A DNA stretch of 64,000 nt from positions 1 to 64,000 of the forward strand of contig CAYQNW010000004.1 in the NCBI GenBank assembly GCA_964418885.1. Direction: 5' to 3'. This document shows, piece by piece, positions 28,798 to 38,048 of this stretch; position 1 is the stretch's first letter, and every line of letters begins with the position of its first letter. The DNA comes from BMS3ABIN03 sp964418885 (GTDB lineage: Bacteria; Bacteroidota; Ignavibacteria; Ignavibacteriales; Ignavibacteriaceae). A model generated the notes under the pieces. It was not told where the DNA came from. It searched no databases and saw only the letters and a program-made list of their open reading frames with translations. Both the position numbers and the translations under genes were made by a program.

Positions 28798-29841
28798 ATG
28801 TTATCAACACATTCTAAAAGACACAGAAGTTCCGAACCAAATTTTGCGGTTAGGCATGAGCGTCTTATTCAGTCTCTCGTGTATGTTGGTGCAGCTTTTC
28901 TTGTTATTATAGTTGGACTAAGGGGTCTGGGGAATCTAAGTAATACTACTTTCATTCCTAATTTTATTCTTGACAGCGAAGGTAAAATAGAGTCCAATAT
29001 TATTATGATTGGATTACTTATTGAATTTACTATGCTTTGTTTATTGGCTGCTGTTACATATTTCACTAGCGAAGACAAAAGAGATGATTTACAGATTAGT
29101 ATTGAAACTCTATCAGAAGCAGTTAATCAACTTACCCAAACTATCCCTTCCGAGATAGTACAAAAACTTATACAAAACACACAGGAAACAGCATCTTCAG
29201 CAAGCAAACTTTTAGCTGAAGAGATCGAGATACTAAATAATTTCAGAACAAGACTTGATGAGAAAATAGTTCAGATAGATCAGGATATTATTCAGGTAAG
29301 AAAAAGTATTGCGCAGGGAATTATAGATTCTTCAAGCCATATGGAATCTTTTATCAAAAAAGAGAAAGAAACCATCGGTGGTTATAACAAGCTCATAGAA
29401 AATCTGATTGGTGAAGCAAAAGAAACATTACATACCGTTTCAAAAAATATTACAAGCGATATCAAAAATACATTTGATACCTCTGCCGAAGCTATGTCCC
29501 GCCAGGAAAAAATGGTAACACGTTTTTACAGCGTGAATTCAAAATTATTAACCGAAGCTCGTGAAGGATTTAAAAGATTCGTTGATAACTACTCCGAACT
29601 TGTTGAGAGAGAATCACAAAGGTTGCAGCAATTAGGGGCAAACCAGCTCCGCCCGGAAGAATTTATGATCAGTCTTAATAATACAAACAGCAATTTAGTT
29701 AAGTACTTAGAAAAGATAGATAATTCGTTAAAAGTAATAATGACCCAACAACGTTCTATGCAGCAAATACCTGAGTACAAAAGGTCTTTCTTTCAAAAGA
29801 TCTTTGGATCCAGAAACCTGACCACAGACGAAAGAAATTAA
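28798..29841 (+). CDS. GldL-like membrane protein with long coiled coil
   Basis: This protein of 347 residues has two membrane helices near the N-terminus (about residues 24-44 and 67-88) and a long charged, helical cytosolic region (about 95-330). The helices resemble those of GldL/PorL, the proton-driven motor protein of T9SS and gliding. VYVGAAFLVIIVGLRGL compares with the first GldL helix, and IMIGLLIEFTMLCLLAA compares with the GldL GLLTEA-type second helix, with the functional glutamate aligned at E76. Y29 and R42 sit where GldL has conserved Tyr and Lys. The loop between helices is longer than in GldL. It starts a four-gene operon. The GldL assignment is from remembered family features and is not proven. 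Confidence 0.6.
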   Translation: MLSTHSKRHRSSEPNFAVRHERLIQSLVYVGAAFLVIIVGLRGLGNLSNTTFIPNFILDSEGKIESNIIMIGLLIEFTMLCLLAAVTYFTSEDKRDDLQISIETLSEAVNQLTQTIPSEIVQKLIQNTQETASSASKLLAEEIEILNNFRTRLDEKIVQIDQDIIQVRKSIAQGIIDSSSHMESFIKKEKETIGGYNKLIENLIGEAKETLHTVSKNITSDIKNTFDTSAEAMSRQEKMVTRFYSVNSKLLTEAREGFKRFVDNYSELVERESQRLQQLGANQLRPEEFMISLNNTNSNLVKYLEKIDNSLKVIMTQQRSMQQIPEYKRSFFQKIFGSRNLTTDERN

Positions 29842-29847
29842 TTTACG

Positions 29848-30411
29848 ATGAAGCACCGAGTTTCTTTTTATTTTGTTTTATACTTGGTTGTGTTGGTTGA
29901 ATTACTAGCAGTAATAATTGAAAGAGATACCAACGAACTTGAACTGAAAGAGAGACTAAAAGAATATGAAACAATTCAGGATAGTGTTATTTCTCTTTAC
30001 CGCCAGCCGATTTTGTTAACAGTCCAGAAAGAAACCGATTGGCTGGTAAATTCACGAGACAGTCTTCATATTCTTATCTCTGCATCAAACTTACAAACAC
30101 CTGAAGAAAAGGCAGGTGTAAAATACTTCGTAAACGTACGAGGAAATGAAAATAGGGTTCATTATAATGTAATAACTGATAAGATTACAGGAAATGGACA
30201 TTTCTATTTTAGAACTAATATTGCTGGCAGCTTCACCTTCGATACATATTGTCAGGTCTCAAGAAAATTACCTAAGTATCTACCAGATATTGTGCTGGAA
30301 GGTATATTTAAAAAGATAGGCTCGGATTTCACTGTCTCCAGCGATACCGTTGATTTTAAAGTCAATTCGAAGGTCCAACTCCAGAAATACGACCGGCCCG
30401 GAAGAGGCTAA
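29848..30411 (+). CDS. Single-helix extracytoplasmic protein, GldM N-terminus-like
   Basis: This protein of 187 residues has one N-terminal membrane helix (about residues 7-24, FYFVLYLVVLVELLAVII) with a glutamate in its middle (E18). A short helical segment rich in Glu and Lys follows, then a beta-rich domain (VKYFVNVRG, GNGHFYFRTNIAGSFTFD). The gene starts six bases after the GldL-like gene, so the two are coupled. GldM, the partner of GldL, also has one N-terminal helix followed by periplasmic domains, but is about 500 residues long. This could be a shortened or split GldM; sequence identity to GldM is not evident by eye. Confidence 0.5.
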   Translation: MKHRVSFYFVLYLVVLVELLAVIIERDTNELELKERLKEYETIQDSVISLYRQPILLTVQKETDWLVNSRDSLHILISASNLQTPEEKAGVKYFVNVRGNENRVHYNVITDKITGNGHFYFRTNIAGSFTFDTYCQVSRKLPKYLPDIVLEGIFKKIGSDFTVSSDTVDFKVNSKVQLQKYDRPGRG

Positions 30412-30451
30412 ATGTCAACATTTAATAATTATCTGTTTTTTGAGTGATATT

Positions 30452-31651
30452 ATGAAAAAAATATTAATATTCCTGATTATCACAACGATATCAACAACAA
30501 TAACTCTTGCTCAGGGAAATCAACAATCTTTTAATGCAAGCCACCCCGTAGAGTTTTTAGATACTGTGAATGTGTTTGTTGGTGAAAAATTCGAAATACG
30601 GGATAAGCTTTCAGATTGGTCTCCAAACTTTGCCGATATAAATTATATAATGGGAATCTATCTTGACAAGTCCGAAACAGGAAATCAACAGGTAACTTTT
30701 TCACGAAACATTGGTGGGTTTGAATATCAAAGGGGCAGCATATCTTATTCTAATTCTAATGCTATCGATGTCCGTTCGAATGTTCAAACAGGTGCCAATC
30801 CAGGTGATTATGATGTTATATTGAGCGGGAACATTATTTCATCTGGCATTTATTATTTCGTCGGTGTTATAAAGGGTAAAAGTGAGCAGGGAAGATATTA
30901 TGAAGATGCCGGCTATTGGGTTGTCAACTGTGCACCTCGTTCTCAAAATAAAATGATGAATAATTTGCAATTAAAAGATATCTACTATTACGGGGAATCT
31001 GCATCGCTCGATTTCAGTATTGCAAACAGCGGAATGGATAGACTTTCAAATTACTACTTCAGGGTTTACGAAGAAAATAATGAGATCTATTCCGGAACAA
31101 GTTCGTATATAAATCTTGATATAATAACAAAGAACCCTTCTCTTGTAAATAAATCATTCAGGATAGAAGGATATTATGGTGGAAAAATAGCAACATATTT
31201 CAATCCTTCCATACCCGGAACCGATTCGACAATCTGGCATTTTAGATTGCTTCCTCCTCAAAATTTTGATGTTAATACGAACTGGCTTACGGAGGAAGAG
31301 TTTAATAGTCTCGGCAAAAGTGACTTTGTAGATGCACTGGATATGTCTTTACTGAAAAACCGGAAGATTAAATTTACGTATTACACACACGAAGCCGAGG
31401 GAGCCCTTGTTACAATACCGGAATTTAAGAATCTACTGGTTACCGCTAATCCGCCTAACTTTTTAATTGGATCATCCAACAATTACAGAATTTACGATGA
31501 TGATTTTGGTAAAGTTATCGAGTTAAATGTTGATCCGGCATTTCTGAGAAAGATACCAGAAACCTCAACAAGAAAAGTAACCTTGAATATCCGGTTCACA
31601 ACTCAGTTTGGTGAAAATAAAAGCTACACATTCATTGGTTTTGTTTTTTAA
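30452..31651 (+). CDS. Exported beta-rich protein of GldLM-like operon
   Basis: This protein of 399 residues starts at MKKILIFLIITTIS (30452), which gives a clean signal peptide ending near LAQ (residue 21). The frame is open from 30350, but that stretch overlaps the previous gene and lacks signal features. The mature protein shows repeated beta-sandwich-like segments (YDVILSGNIISSGIYYFVGV, SASLDFSIANSGMDRLSNYY, KVTLNIRFTTQFG) and no lipobox. No family is recognised. By position it may supply the Ig-like periplasmic domains that canonical GldM carries on the same chain. Confidence 0.5.
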   Translation: MKKILIFLIITTISTTITLAQGNQQSFNASHPVEFLDTVNVFVGEKFEIRDKLSDWSPNFADINYIMGIYLDKSETGNQQVTFSRNIGGFEYQRGSISYSNSNAIDVRSNVQTGANPGDYDVILSGNIISSGIYYFVGVIKGKSEQGRYYEDAGYWVVNCAPRSQNKMMNNLQLKDIYYYGESASLDFSIANSGMDRLSNYYFRVYEENNEIYSGTSSYINLDIITKNPSLVNKSFRIEGYYGGKIATYFNPSIPGTDSTIWHFRLLPPQNFDVNTNWLTEEEFNSLGKSDFVDALDMSLLKNRKIKFTYYTHEAEGALVTIPEFKNLLVTANPPNFLIGSSNNYRIYDDDFGKVIELNVDPAFLRKIPETSTRKVTLNIRFTTQFGENKSYTFIGFVF

Positions 31652-31669
31652 ACACGATTGGGAATAAAT

Positions 31670-32590
31670 ATGAAAACCATAAAACACAAGTTTATATCGA
31701 CCCTATTTATCTGTTTGAGTCTAATTGCATTGATACCTTATAAGCTATTTGCACAGGATATAAGAAAACCCCAAAAAATTTCCATGGAAGAGTCAAGTAA
31801 TTTCAAGTTAAAATACGGACTCGGCTTATCAACGAGATATTTATGGAGAGGATTAGATCTTGCTCAGGCTCCTACTCTTGAACCATACGGAATCGCTCAA
31901 CTTAGCCATTTTGAACTCTCCGTTTATGGTGTTTATGGTCTATATGAAAGTGCCCCCAAAAATCAAGATTTTGCAAGACTAACAGACCCTACAAATTTTT
32001 TCGCACAAAGAATAGCATTTACAGAAGTGATTACAAATATCTATTACAATATCCTTGCAAAATTTGGGACATTCCGACTTGGAATTACTGATTACTATTT
32101 CCCCGATCAATATATTGGCTTCACCGTTAAGGATTCTACCGGAGCTGTTACCAGTTATGCTTATAAGATACCGCGTTGGCTTAATTGGGATGGCGATGGC
32201 AAGGGTGCTCATACATTAGAAACAAGCTTAGAATTCACCGGAACTGAGAAATTTCCATTATGGTTACTTTTTGCAATTAATGTCCATAATGATCCTGATA
32301 ATGCAATATATTTGGAAGCGGGTTATATTTTTAATTTATTACAAAATAAATTAACTATTTGGGGCGGTGGAACAATCGGGGCTTCTAGATGGTACCAATT
32401 TCATTATGCAAGCAATGACCCTACAAAGCAACTTAAAGAAGGTAATGCCCTCACTAATTTTGGTATTGCATTCAGCAGGGAGGTTTATATTGAAAGCTGG
32501 TTAATTTTAAATTTCAGCTTGCAAGATGTTATTGATTTTTATGAGGAAAGAAATACCATTCTATTTTCTACAACATTAAAAATAGAGTAG
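31670..32590 (+). CDS. Outer-membrane beta-barrel-like protein
   Basis: This protein of 306 residues starts at ATG 31670, preceded by GGGA at about seven bases. It has a signal peptide (about residues 1-29, ending LFAQ). The mature part has alternating polar/hydrophobic strands with aromatic ends: KYGLGLSTRYLWRGLDLAQ, FELSVYGVYGLYES, LWLLFAINVHND and ESWLILNFSLQDV. It closes with a strand ending in LKIE, as outer-membrane barrels do. The STRYLWRGLDL start resembles TorF/Gcw_chp-type porins. It begins 18 bases after the beta-rich gene, so an outer-membrane partner for the motor-like proteins is possible. Confidence 0.6.
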   Translation: MKTIKHKFISTLFICLSLIALIPYKLFAQDIRKPQKISMEESSNFKLKYGLGLSTRYLWRGLDLAQAPTLEPYGIAQLSHFELSVYGVYGLYESAPKNQDFARLTDPTNFFAQRIAFTEVITNIYYNILAKFGTFRLGITDYYFPDQYIGFTVKDSTGAVTSYAYKIPRWLNWDGDGKGAHTLETSLEFTGTEKFPLWLLFAINVHNDPDNAIYLEAGYIFNLLQNKLTIWGGGTIGASRWYQFHYASNDPTKQLKEGNALTNFGIAFSREVYIESWLILNFSLQDVIDFYEERNTILFSTTLKIE

Positions 32591-32592
32591 GT

Positions 32593-33162
32593 TTATTTCA
32601 ATTCTTTATATCTGAAACAACTAATGAGGTGATCGTTCACCATTCCCGTTGCTTGCATATGTGCATAAACTATTGTTGAGCCGACAAACTTGAATCCTCT
32701 CTTTTTCAGGTCATCACTTATTTTATCAGATAGTTTCGTTTTTGCGGGAATATCTTTCAATGATTTGAACTTATTCTGTAATGGTATCCCGTTTACAAAA
32801 CTCCAGATATATTTATCAAATGTTCCGAATTCCTTTTTTACCTGTAAAAATGCTTTGGCATTAGCAACCGCACCTTCAATCTTAAGTTTGTTGCGAATAA
32901 TTCCCTCATCTCTTAGCAACGAATTGATTTTGCGCTTATTATACTTGGCTACCTTATTATAATCAAAATTATCAAATGCTTTTCGAAAGTTTTCTCTTTT
33001 GTTCAAAATCGTCCGCCAGCTTAAGCCGGCTTGAAATCCTTCAAGAATAAGAAACTCAAAGAGCTTTCTGTCGTTGTGAACAGGAACGCCCCATTCTTTA
33101 TCATGATATTTAATCATTAATGGAATGTCAGTCGACCAGGGACATCGGTTTATTGTTTTCAT
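32593..33162 (-). CDS. tag: DNA-3-methyladenine glycosylase I
   Basis: This is a cytosolic base-excision repair enzyme of 189 residues that removes 3-methyladenine from alkylated DNA. The family signature is complete: RCPWS at the N-terminus with the zinc cysteine, MIKYHDKEWGVPVHNDRKLF, LILEGFQAGLSWRTIL, KFVGSTIVYAHMQATGMVND and HLISCFRY. The Cys, two His and Cys of the zinc site are all visible. It lies 31 bases after metH on the same strand and may be cotranscribed. Its stop codon is two bases from the end of the convergent barrel gene. Confidence 0.95.
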   Translation of the reverse strand: MKTINRCPWSTDIPLMIKYHDKEWGVPVHNDRKLFEFLILEGFQAGLSWRTILNKRENFRKAFDNFDYNKVAKYNKRKINSLLRDEGIIRNKLKIEGAVANAKAFLQVKKEFGTFDKYIWSFVNGIPLQNKFKSLKDIPAKTKLSDKISDDLKKRGFKFVGSTIVYAHMQATGMVNDHLISCFRYKELK

Positions 33163-33193
33163 CCATCTTTTACTTTTATTACTGATTTTTAGC

Positions 33194-36100
33194 TTAATAA
33201 TTCAAAATCGGGCTCAGCCACTTTTCTATTTCTTCTATACTCATACCTTTTCTCCGATGATAATCCAAAACCTGATCTTTTCCTATTTTACCAACATTAA
33301 AATATTTTGCCTCGGGATGCGAAAAGTACAAGCCGCAAACAGATGCGGCAGGATACATTGCAAGACTTTCCGTTAATTTAATTCCTGTATTCTTCTCAAT
33401 ATCAAGCAAAGAAAAAATTATTGATTTTTCCGTATGATCCGGTTGTGCCGGGTAACCGGGGGCAGGTCTTATCCCGATATATTTTTCTTTTATCAACTCC
33501 TCGTTCGATAACTTCTCTTCCTGTGAATATCCCCAGATTTCCCTCCTCACCTTTTTGTGAAGATATTCGGCAAATGCTTCTGCAAGCCGGTCGGCAAGTG
33601 CTTTAATTAATATGCTATTATAGTCATCGTGCTGATTTTCATATTCCTCAACAATTTTTTCTATTCCCACTCCTGCAGTAACTGCAAACATGCCGATGTA
33701 ATCTTTAACATTGCTCTCTTTAGGAGCAATAAAATCTGCAAGTGCTAAATTTGGTTGCGACGCAGATTTAAGCATCTGCTGCCTTAATGTATGAAGCACT
33801 CTTTTTACACCTTTTCGGTTTTCATCAGAGTAGATTTCAATATCATCATTTATGGAATTAGCTGGAAAAATTCCTATTACTCCATTCGCCTTAAGTGGTT
33901 TCTTTCTGATTATTCCATCAAGTAATTTTTCTGCGTCATCAAATAGACTTTTAGCTTCCTCGCCAAACTTTTTGTTTTCAAAGATCTCCGGATACTTTCC
34001 TTTTAATTCCCAGGTGAGGAAGAAAGGTGTCCAGTCAATATAAGATTTCAAATTCGCAAGTGAAAAATCATTTATTACTTCAATACCTAACTTATTTGGT
34101 TTTCTAATTTCTGCTTTATCCCAATCAATTCTTACCCTGTTTTCTCTTGCCTGTTCAATTGTGATATAATTCTTATCAGATTTTCTTTTAAGATGATCCT
34201 CTTTTAATTTATCATATTCTTCTTTCTTTTCTTTAATGAACTTTTCTTTCTCGCCGTTTTCACTTAGTAGCTTACTTACGACCGGAACGCTTCTTGATGC
34301 ATCGAGAACATGAATTACCGATCCGCTGTAATTTGGGGTAATTTTAACTGCCGTATGAATCCGGGATGTTGTAGCACCACCTATTAACAAGGGAAGTGTC
34401 ATTCCTCTTCTTTCCATTTCACTAGCAACGTGAACCATTTCATCAAGAGATGGAGTAATTAGTCCGCTTAGTCCAATTATATCAACCTTCTCATCAATCG
34501 CTGTTTGTAGAATTTTATCTGAATGCACCATTACTCCTAAATCTATTACATTATAATTATTACAACCAAGAACAACGCCGACAATATTTTTCCCGATATC
34601 ATGAACATCGCCTTTAACAGTTGCCATTAAAACTTTTCCCCGCTCACGCGTGTCAGCGTTTTTTATCTTCTCCTCTTCGATGTAAGGAATCAGGATGGCA
34701 ACAGCTTTTTTCATTACCCTTGCACTTTTTACAACCTGCGGGAGAAACATTTTTCCGGATCCAAAAAGATCGCCAACAACATTCATCCCGTCCATCAACG
34801 GTCCTTCAATAATCTGAAGCGGTTGTGAATATTTTTTTCTTGCTTCTTCAACATCGGCATCAATAAAATCAACTATGCCTTTAACCAGACCATGTTTTAA
34901 TCTTTCCTCAACTGAAGAATTTCTCCAGTCTTCTGTTTTAATTTCTGCTTTGTCTTTTTGCTTTATTGTTTCAGCATAATTTATAAGTATTTCTGTTGCA
35001 TCCGATTTCCTGTTAAGAATTACATCCTCAACTTTTTCAAGAAGATCTTTGGGGATTTCTTCATAAACTTCAAGCTGACCCGCATTTACTATTCCCATAT
35101 CCATTCCAGCTTTAATAGCATGAAATAAAAAAGCGGAGTGCATTGCTTCCCGAACAGTGTTATTTCCCCTGAAAGAAAAAGAAAGATTACTTACTCCTCC
35201 ACTTACTTTTGCATGTGGAAGATTTTGTTTTATCCATTTCGTGGTTTCAATGTAATCCACTGCATAATTATTATGTTCCTCTATGCCAGTCGCGATCGCA
35301 AGGATGTTTGGATCGAAGATTATATCCTGCGGCAGAAAATTTACTTCCTTAGTTAAGATATCATAAGCCCGTTTACAAATTTCTATTCTCCGTTCGTAAG
35401 TATCTGCCTGTCCTTTTTCATCGAAAGCCATTACAATAGCTGCAGCACCATATCTCAGAACCTTTCTCGCGTGTTCCTTAAAAACTTCTTCACCTTCTTT
35501 AAGCGAAATAGAATTTACGATTCCCTTTCCCTGAAGACATTTTAATCCTGCTTCTATAACCGACCATTTGGAAGAATCAATCATTACAGGAAGCTTGGCT
35601 ATATCGGGCTCGGAAGCAATGAGATTCAAAAATTTAGTCATTACTTCTTCAGAGTCGAGCATTCCTTCATCCATATTTACATCAATAACCTGCGCTCCGC
35701 CCTCAACCTGATCTCGGGCAACAGAAAGAGCTTCTTCGAATTTACTTTCCTTGATAAGACGCGCAAACTTTTTAGATCCCGTAACATTCGTTCTTTCACC
35801 AATATTCATAAAATTAGAATCGGGACGAAATATAACAGGCTCCATTCCACTTAAACATAGAAAGGGTTTATGCTTTTGGGGGATTCGTGGTTTGTGATGC
35901 TTAACTATTTCCACAATTGCTTTGATATGATCTGGTGTCGTCCCACAACAGCCGCCAACAATATTTACAAATCCATTTTCAAGAAAATCCTTCAAAATGC
36001 CGGACATTGTTTCCGGTGTTTCATCATAACCTCCCAATTCATTTGGAAGTCCAGCATTTGGATACACGGATAAAAACTTTTCTGATATGTTAGAAAGATC

Positions 36101-36880
36101 TTCAACGAAAGGTCTCATTTGCTTAGCCCCTAACGCACAGTTAAGTCCGATACTCAATAGATTCTTTACATGTGAAACAGAAATATAGAACGCTTCTGTG
36201 GTTTGACCGGACAAAGTTCTCCCACTTTGGTCTACAATCGTTCCGGAAATCATTATTGGTAAATCAAGATCCTTTTCTTCAAGGTATTTCTCACAAGCAA
36301 AAATTGCAGACTTTGCATTTAGTGTATCAAAGATGGTTTCTATTAAAAGTATATCGACGCCTCCATCAACCAATCCTCTTACGGCATCATAATATGCCTT
36401 CACCATCTGATCGAAAGTAACAGCACGATATCCGGGATCGTTTACATTGGGAGAAAGAGAAAGCATTTTATTCGTCGGGCCGAGTGCACCAGCAACGAAT
36501 CTTGGTTTTTCTTTTTCTTTACTATTAAACTCAGACGATACTTCTTTTGCAATTTTTGCTGCTGCTAAATTTATTTCATACGAAAGATTCTCCAATTTAT
36601 AATCTGCTTGCGAAATAGCAGTTGCACTAAATGTGTTGGTTTCAACGATATCTGCCCCCGCCTCAAAATATGCACGATGAATCTCTTTAATTATCTCCGG
36701 ATGTGTAATAGAAAGCAAATCGTTATTGCCTTTAAGGTCGTGCGGATGATCTTTAAATCTTTCACTACGAAAATCATCTTCTGATAATTTATACCGCTGT
36801 ATCATGGTGCCCATAGCGCCATCAAGGATAAGTATCCTTTTCTCTAATATATCCTGAAGTTCTTTTAAGGTAACGAACAT
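33194..36880 (-). CDS. metH: Cobalamin-dependent methionine synthase
   Basis: This is a full-length MetH of 1228 residues. It transfers a methyl group from methyl-tetrahydrofolate through cobalamin to homocysteine. Modules in order: homocysteine domain (about 10-330) with the zinc cysteines in IGLNCALGAKQM and GGCCGTTPDHIKA; pterin domain (about 360-620); B12 cap and Rossmann domain (about 650-880) with the DVHDIGKNIVGVVLGCNNY histidine loop; and a SAM-dependent reactivation domain (about 900-1228) with RPAPGYPAQPDHTEK. No riboswitch is apparent in the roughly 190 bases before the divergent hldD gene. Confidence 0.97.
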   Translation of the reverse strand: MFVTLKELQDILEKRILILDGAMGTMIQRYKLSEDDFRSERFKDHPHDLKGNNDLLSITHPEIIKEIHRAYFEAGADIVETNTFSATAISQADYKLENLSYEINLAAAKIAKEVSSEFNSKEKEKPRFVAGALGPTNKMLSLSPNVNDPGYRAVTFDQMVKAYYDAVRGLVDGGVDILLIETIFDTLNAKSAIFACEKYLEEKDLDLPIMISGTIVDQSGRTLSGQTTEAFYISVSHVKNLLSIGLNCALGAKQMRPFVEDLSNISEKFLSVYPNAGLPNELGGYDETPETMSGILKDFLENGFVNIVGGCCGTTPDHIKAIVEIVKHHKPRIPQKHKPFLCLSGMEPVIFRPDSNFMNIGERTNVTGSKKFARLIKESKFEEALSVARDQVEGGAQVIDVNMDEGMLDSEEVMTKFLNLIASEPDIAKLPVMIDSSKWSVIEAGLKCLQGKGIVNSISLKEGEEVFKEHARKVLRYGAAAIVMAFDEKGQADTYERRIEICKRAYDILTKEVNFLPQDIIFDPNILAIATGIEEHNNYAVDYIETTKWIKQNLPHAKVSGGVSNLSFSFRGNNTVREAMHSAFLFHAIKAGMDMGIVNAGQLEVYEEIPKDLLEKVEDVILNRKSDATEILINYAETIKQKDKAEIKTEDWRNSSVEERLKHGLVKGIVDFIDADVEEARKKYSQPLQIIEGPLMDGMNVVGDLFGSGKMFLPQVVKSARVMKKAVAILIPYIEEEKIKNADTRERGKVLMATVKGDVHDIGKNIVGVVLGCNNYNVIDLGVMVHSDKILQTAIDEKVDIIGLSGLITPSLDEMVHVASEMERRGMTLPLLIGGATTSRIHTAVKITPNYSGSVIHVLDASRSVPVVSKLLSENGEKEKFIKEKKEEYDKLKEDHLKRKSDKNYITIEQARENRVRIDWDKAEIRKPNKLGIEVINDFSLANLKSYIDWTPFFLTWELKGKYPEIFENKKFGEEAKSLFDDAEKLLDGIIRKKPLKANGVIGIFPANSINDDIEIYSDENRKGVKRVLHTLRQQMLKSASQPNLALADFIAPKESNVKDYIGMFAVTAGVGIEKIVEEYENQHDDYNSILIKALADRLAEAFAEYLHKKVRREIWGYSQEEKLSNEELIKEKYIGIRPAPGYPAQPDHTEKSIIFSLLDIEKNTGIKLTESLAMYPAASVCGLYFSHPEAKYFNVGKIGKDQVLDYHRRKGMSIEEIEKWLSPILNY

Positions 36881-37072
36881 TTTAAGTATCTATTATCGTG
36901 TAAAGTAACTGTTATTTATTTCAATCTGAACAATTCTAATACCAAATGAAAGATGGATTCTAATTAATAGCGAGGTAATATGAACTACAATTCTTCCTTT
37001 TTGAAAAGGATTTTAAATATAACTAAATTGCTTTGCATAATAAACCAATTTAATTCATCCCAAGGAAATGAT

Positions 37073-38044
37073 ATGATCGTCGTAACAGGTGGTGCTGGTT
37101 TTATCGGCAGCGCAATTGTGTGGGCACTTAACCAGAGGGGTGAAAGCGATATTATTATTGTAGATGAATTAGGAAAAGACGAAAAGTGGAAGAATCTTGT
37201 CGGATTAAAATTTGAGGATTTTATAAATAAACACCTTTTCCTTGATCAAATAACAACAGGAAAATATGAAGAAGCGGAATTAATAATTCACATGGGTGCT
37301 AATTCTTCAACCACTGAAAAAGATGCTGACTCACTTATAACTAATAATTACGAGTATACAAAAAAGTTAACCGAATTTTGTTTGTGGAATGATATAAGAT
37401 TTATTTACGCTTCTTCAGCAGCAACTTACGGAGACGGCTCTTCAGGATTTGATGACGATATTAACTTATGTGAGAAATTGCGCCCGTTAAATATGTACGG
37501 TTACTCAAAAAACCTATTTGATTTGTGGGCACATAAACACGATGCTTTCAAAGAAATAGTTGGGATAAAATATTTCAACGTCTACGGTCCTAATGAATAC
37601 CACAAGGGAGATATGAGAAGTGTTGTTCATAAAGCATTTGAACAGGTTAGAGATACCGGAAAGGTTAAGCTTTTCAAGTCACGAAGAGTGGAGTATAAAG
37701 ACGGCGAACAAAAACGGGATTTCATTTATATAAAGGATGCTGTAGATATGACCTTACATTTTTACAAACACAAAGATAAATGTGGGCTGTATAACGTTGG
37801 ATCCGGAAAAGCGAGGACCTGGAATGATCTAGTTAATGCTCTATTTAAGGCGATGAACCTGCCTGTTAATATTGAATATATCGATTTACCTGACCATCTT
37901 GCAGATAAATACCAGTACTTTACTGAGGCTCCTCTTAAACATATTAAATCAGCAGGATACAAGAAGACCTTACCCACACTTGAAGCAGGCGTATCCGATT
38001 ACGTAAAAAATTATTTACTTGGAAAACGTTTCCTGGGAATGTAA
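37073..38044 (+). CDS. hldD: ADP-L-glycero-D-manno-heptose-6-epimerase
   Basis: This protein of 323 residues is an extended short-chain dehydrogenase that inverts C6 of ADP-heptose to make the L-glycero form used in the lipopolysaccharide inner core. Marks are the NADP loop MIVVTGGAGFIGSA, GANSSTTEKDAD, the catalytic MYGYSKNLFD (Tyr and Lys) and KYFNVYGPNEYHKGDMRS. The frame is open from 36980, but the start at 37073 (preceded by AAGGAAA) puts the Rossmann loop at the N-terminus as in the family. It shows that the cell makes heptose-containing LPS. Other heptose genes are not in the window. Confidence 0.93.
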   Translation: MIVVTGGAGFIGSAIVWALNQRGESDIIIVDELGKDEKWKNLVGLKFEDFINKHLFLDQITTGKYEEAELIIHMGANSSTTEKDADSLITNNYEYTKKLTEFCLWNDIRFIYASSAATYGDGSSGFDDDINLCEKLRPLNMYGYSKNLFDLWAHKHDAFKEIVGIKYFNVYGPNEYHKGDMRSVVHKAFEQVRDTGKVKLFKSRRVEYKDGEQKRDFIYIKDAVDMTLHFYKHKDKCGLYNVGSGKARTWNDLVNALFKAMNLPVNIEYIDLPDHLADKYQYFTEAPLKHIKSAGYKKTLPTLEAGVSDYVKNYLLGKRFLGM

Positions 38045-38048
38045 TCAA

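Noticed and set aside
36881..37072. Possible cobalamin or SAM riboswitch before metH
   Set aside because: The gap is short, shared with divergent hldD, and no conserved riboswitch core or terminator hairpin was seen.
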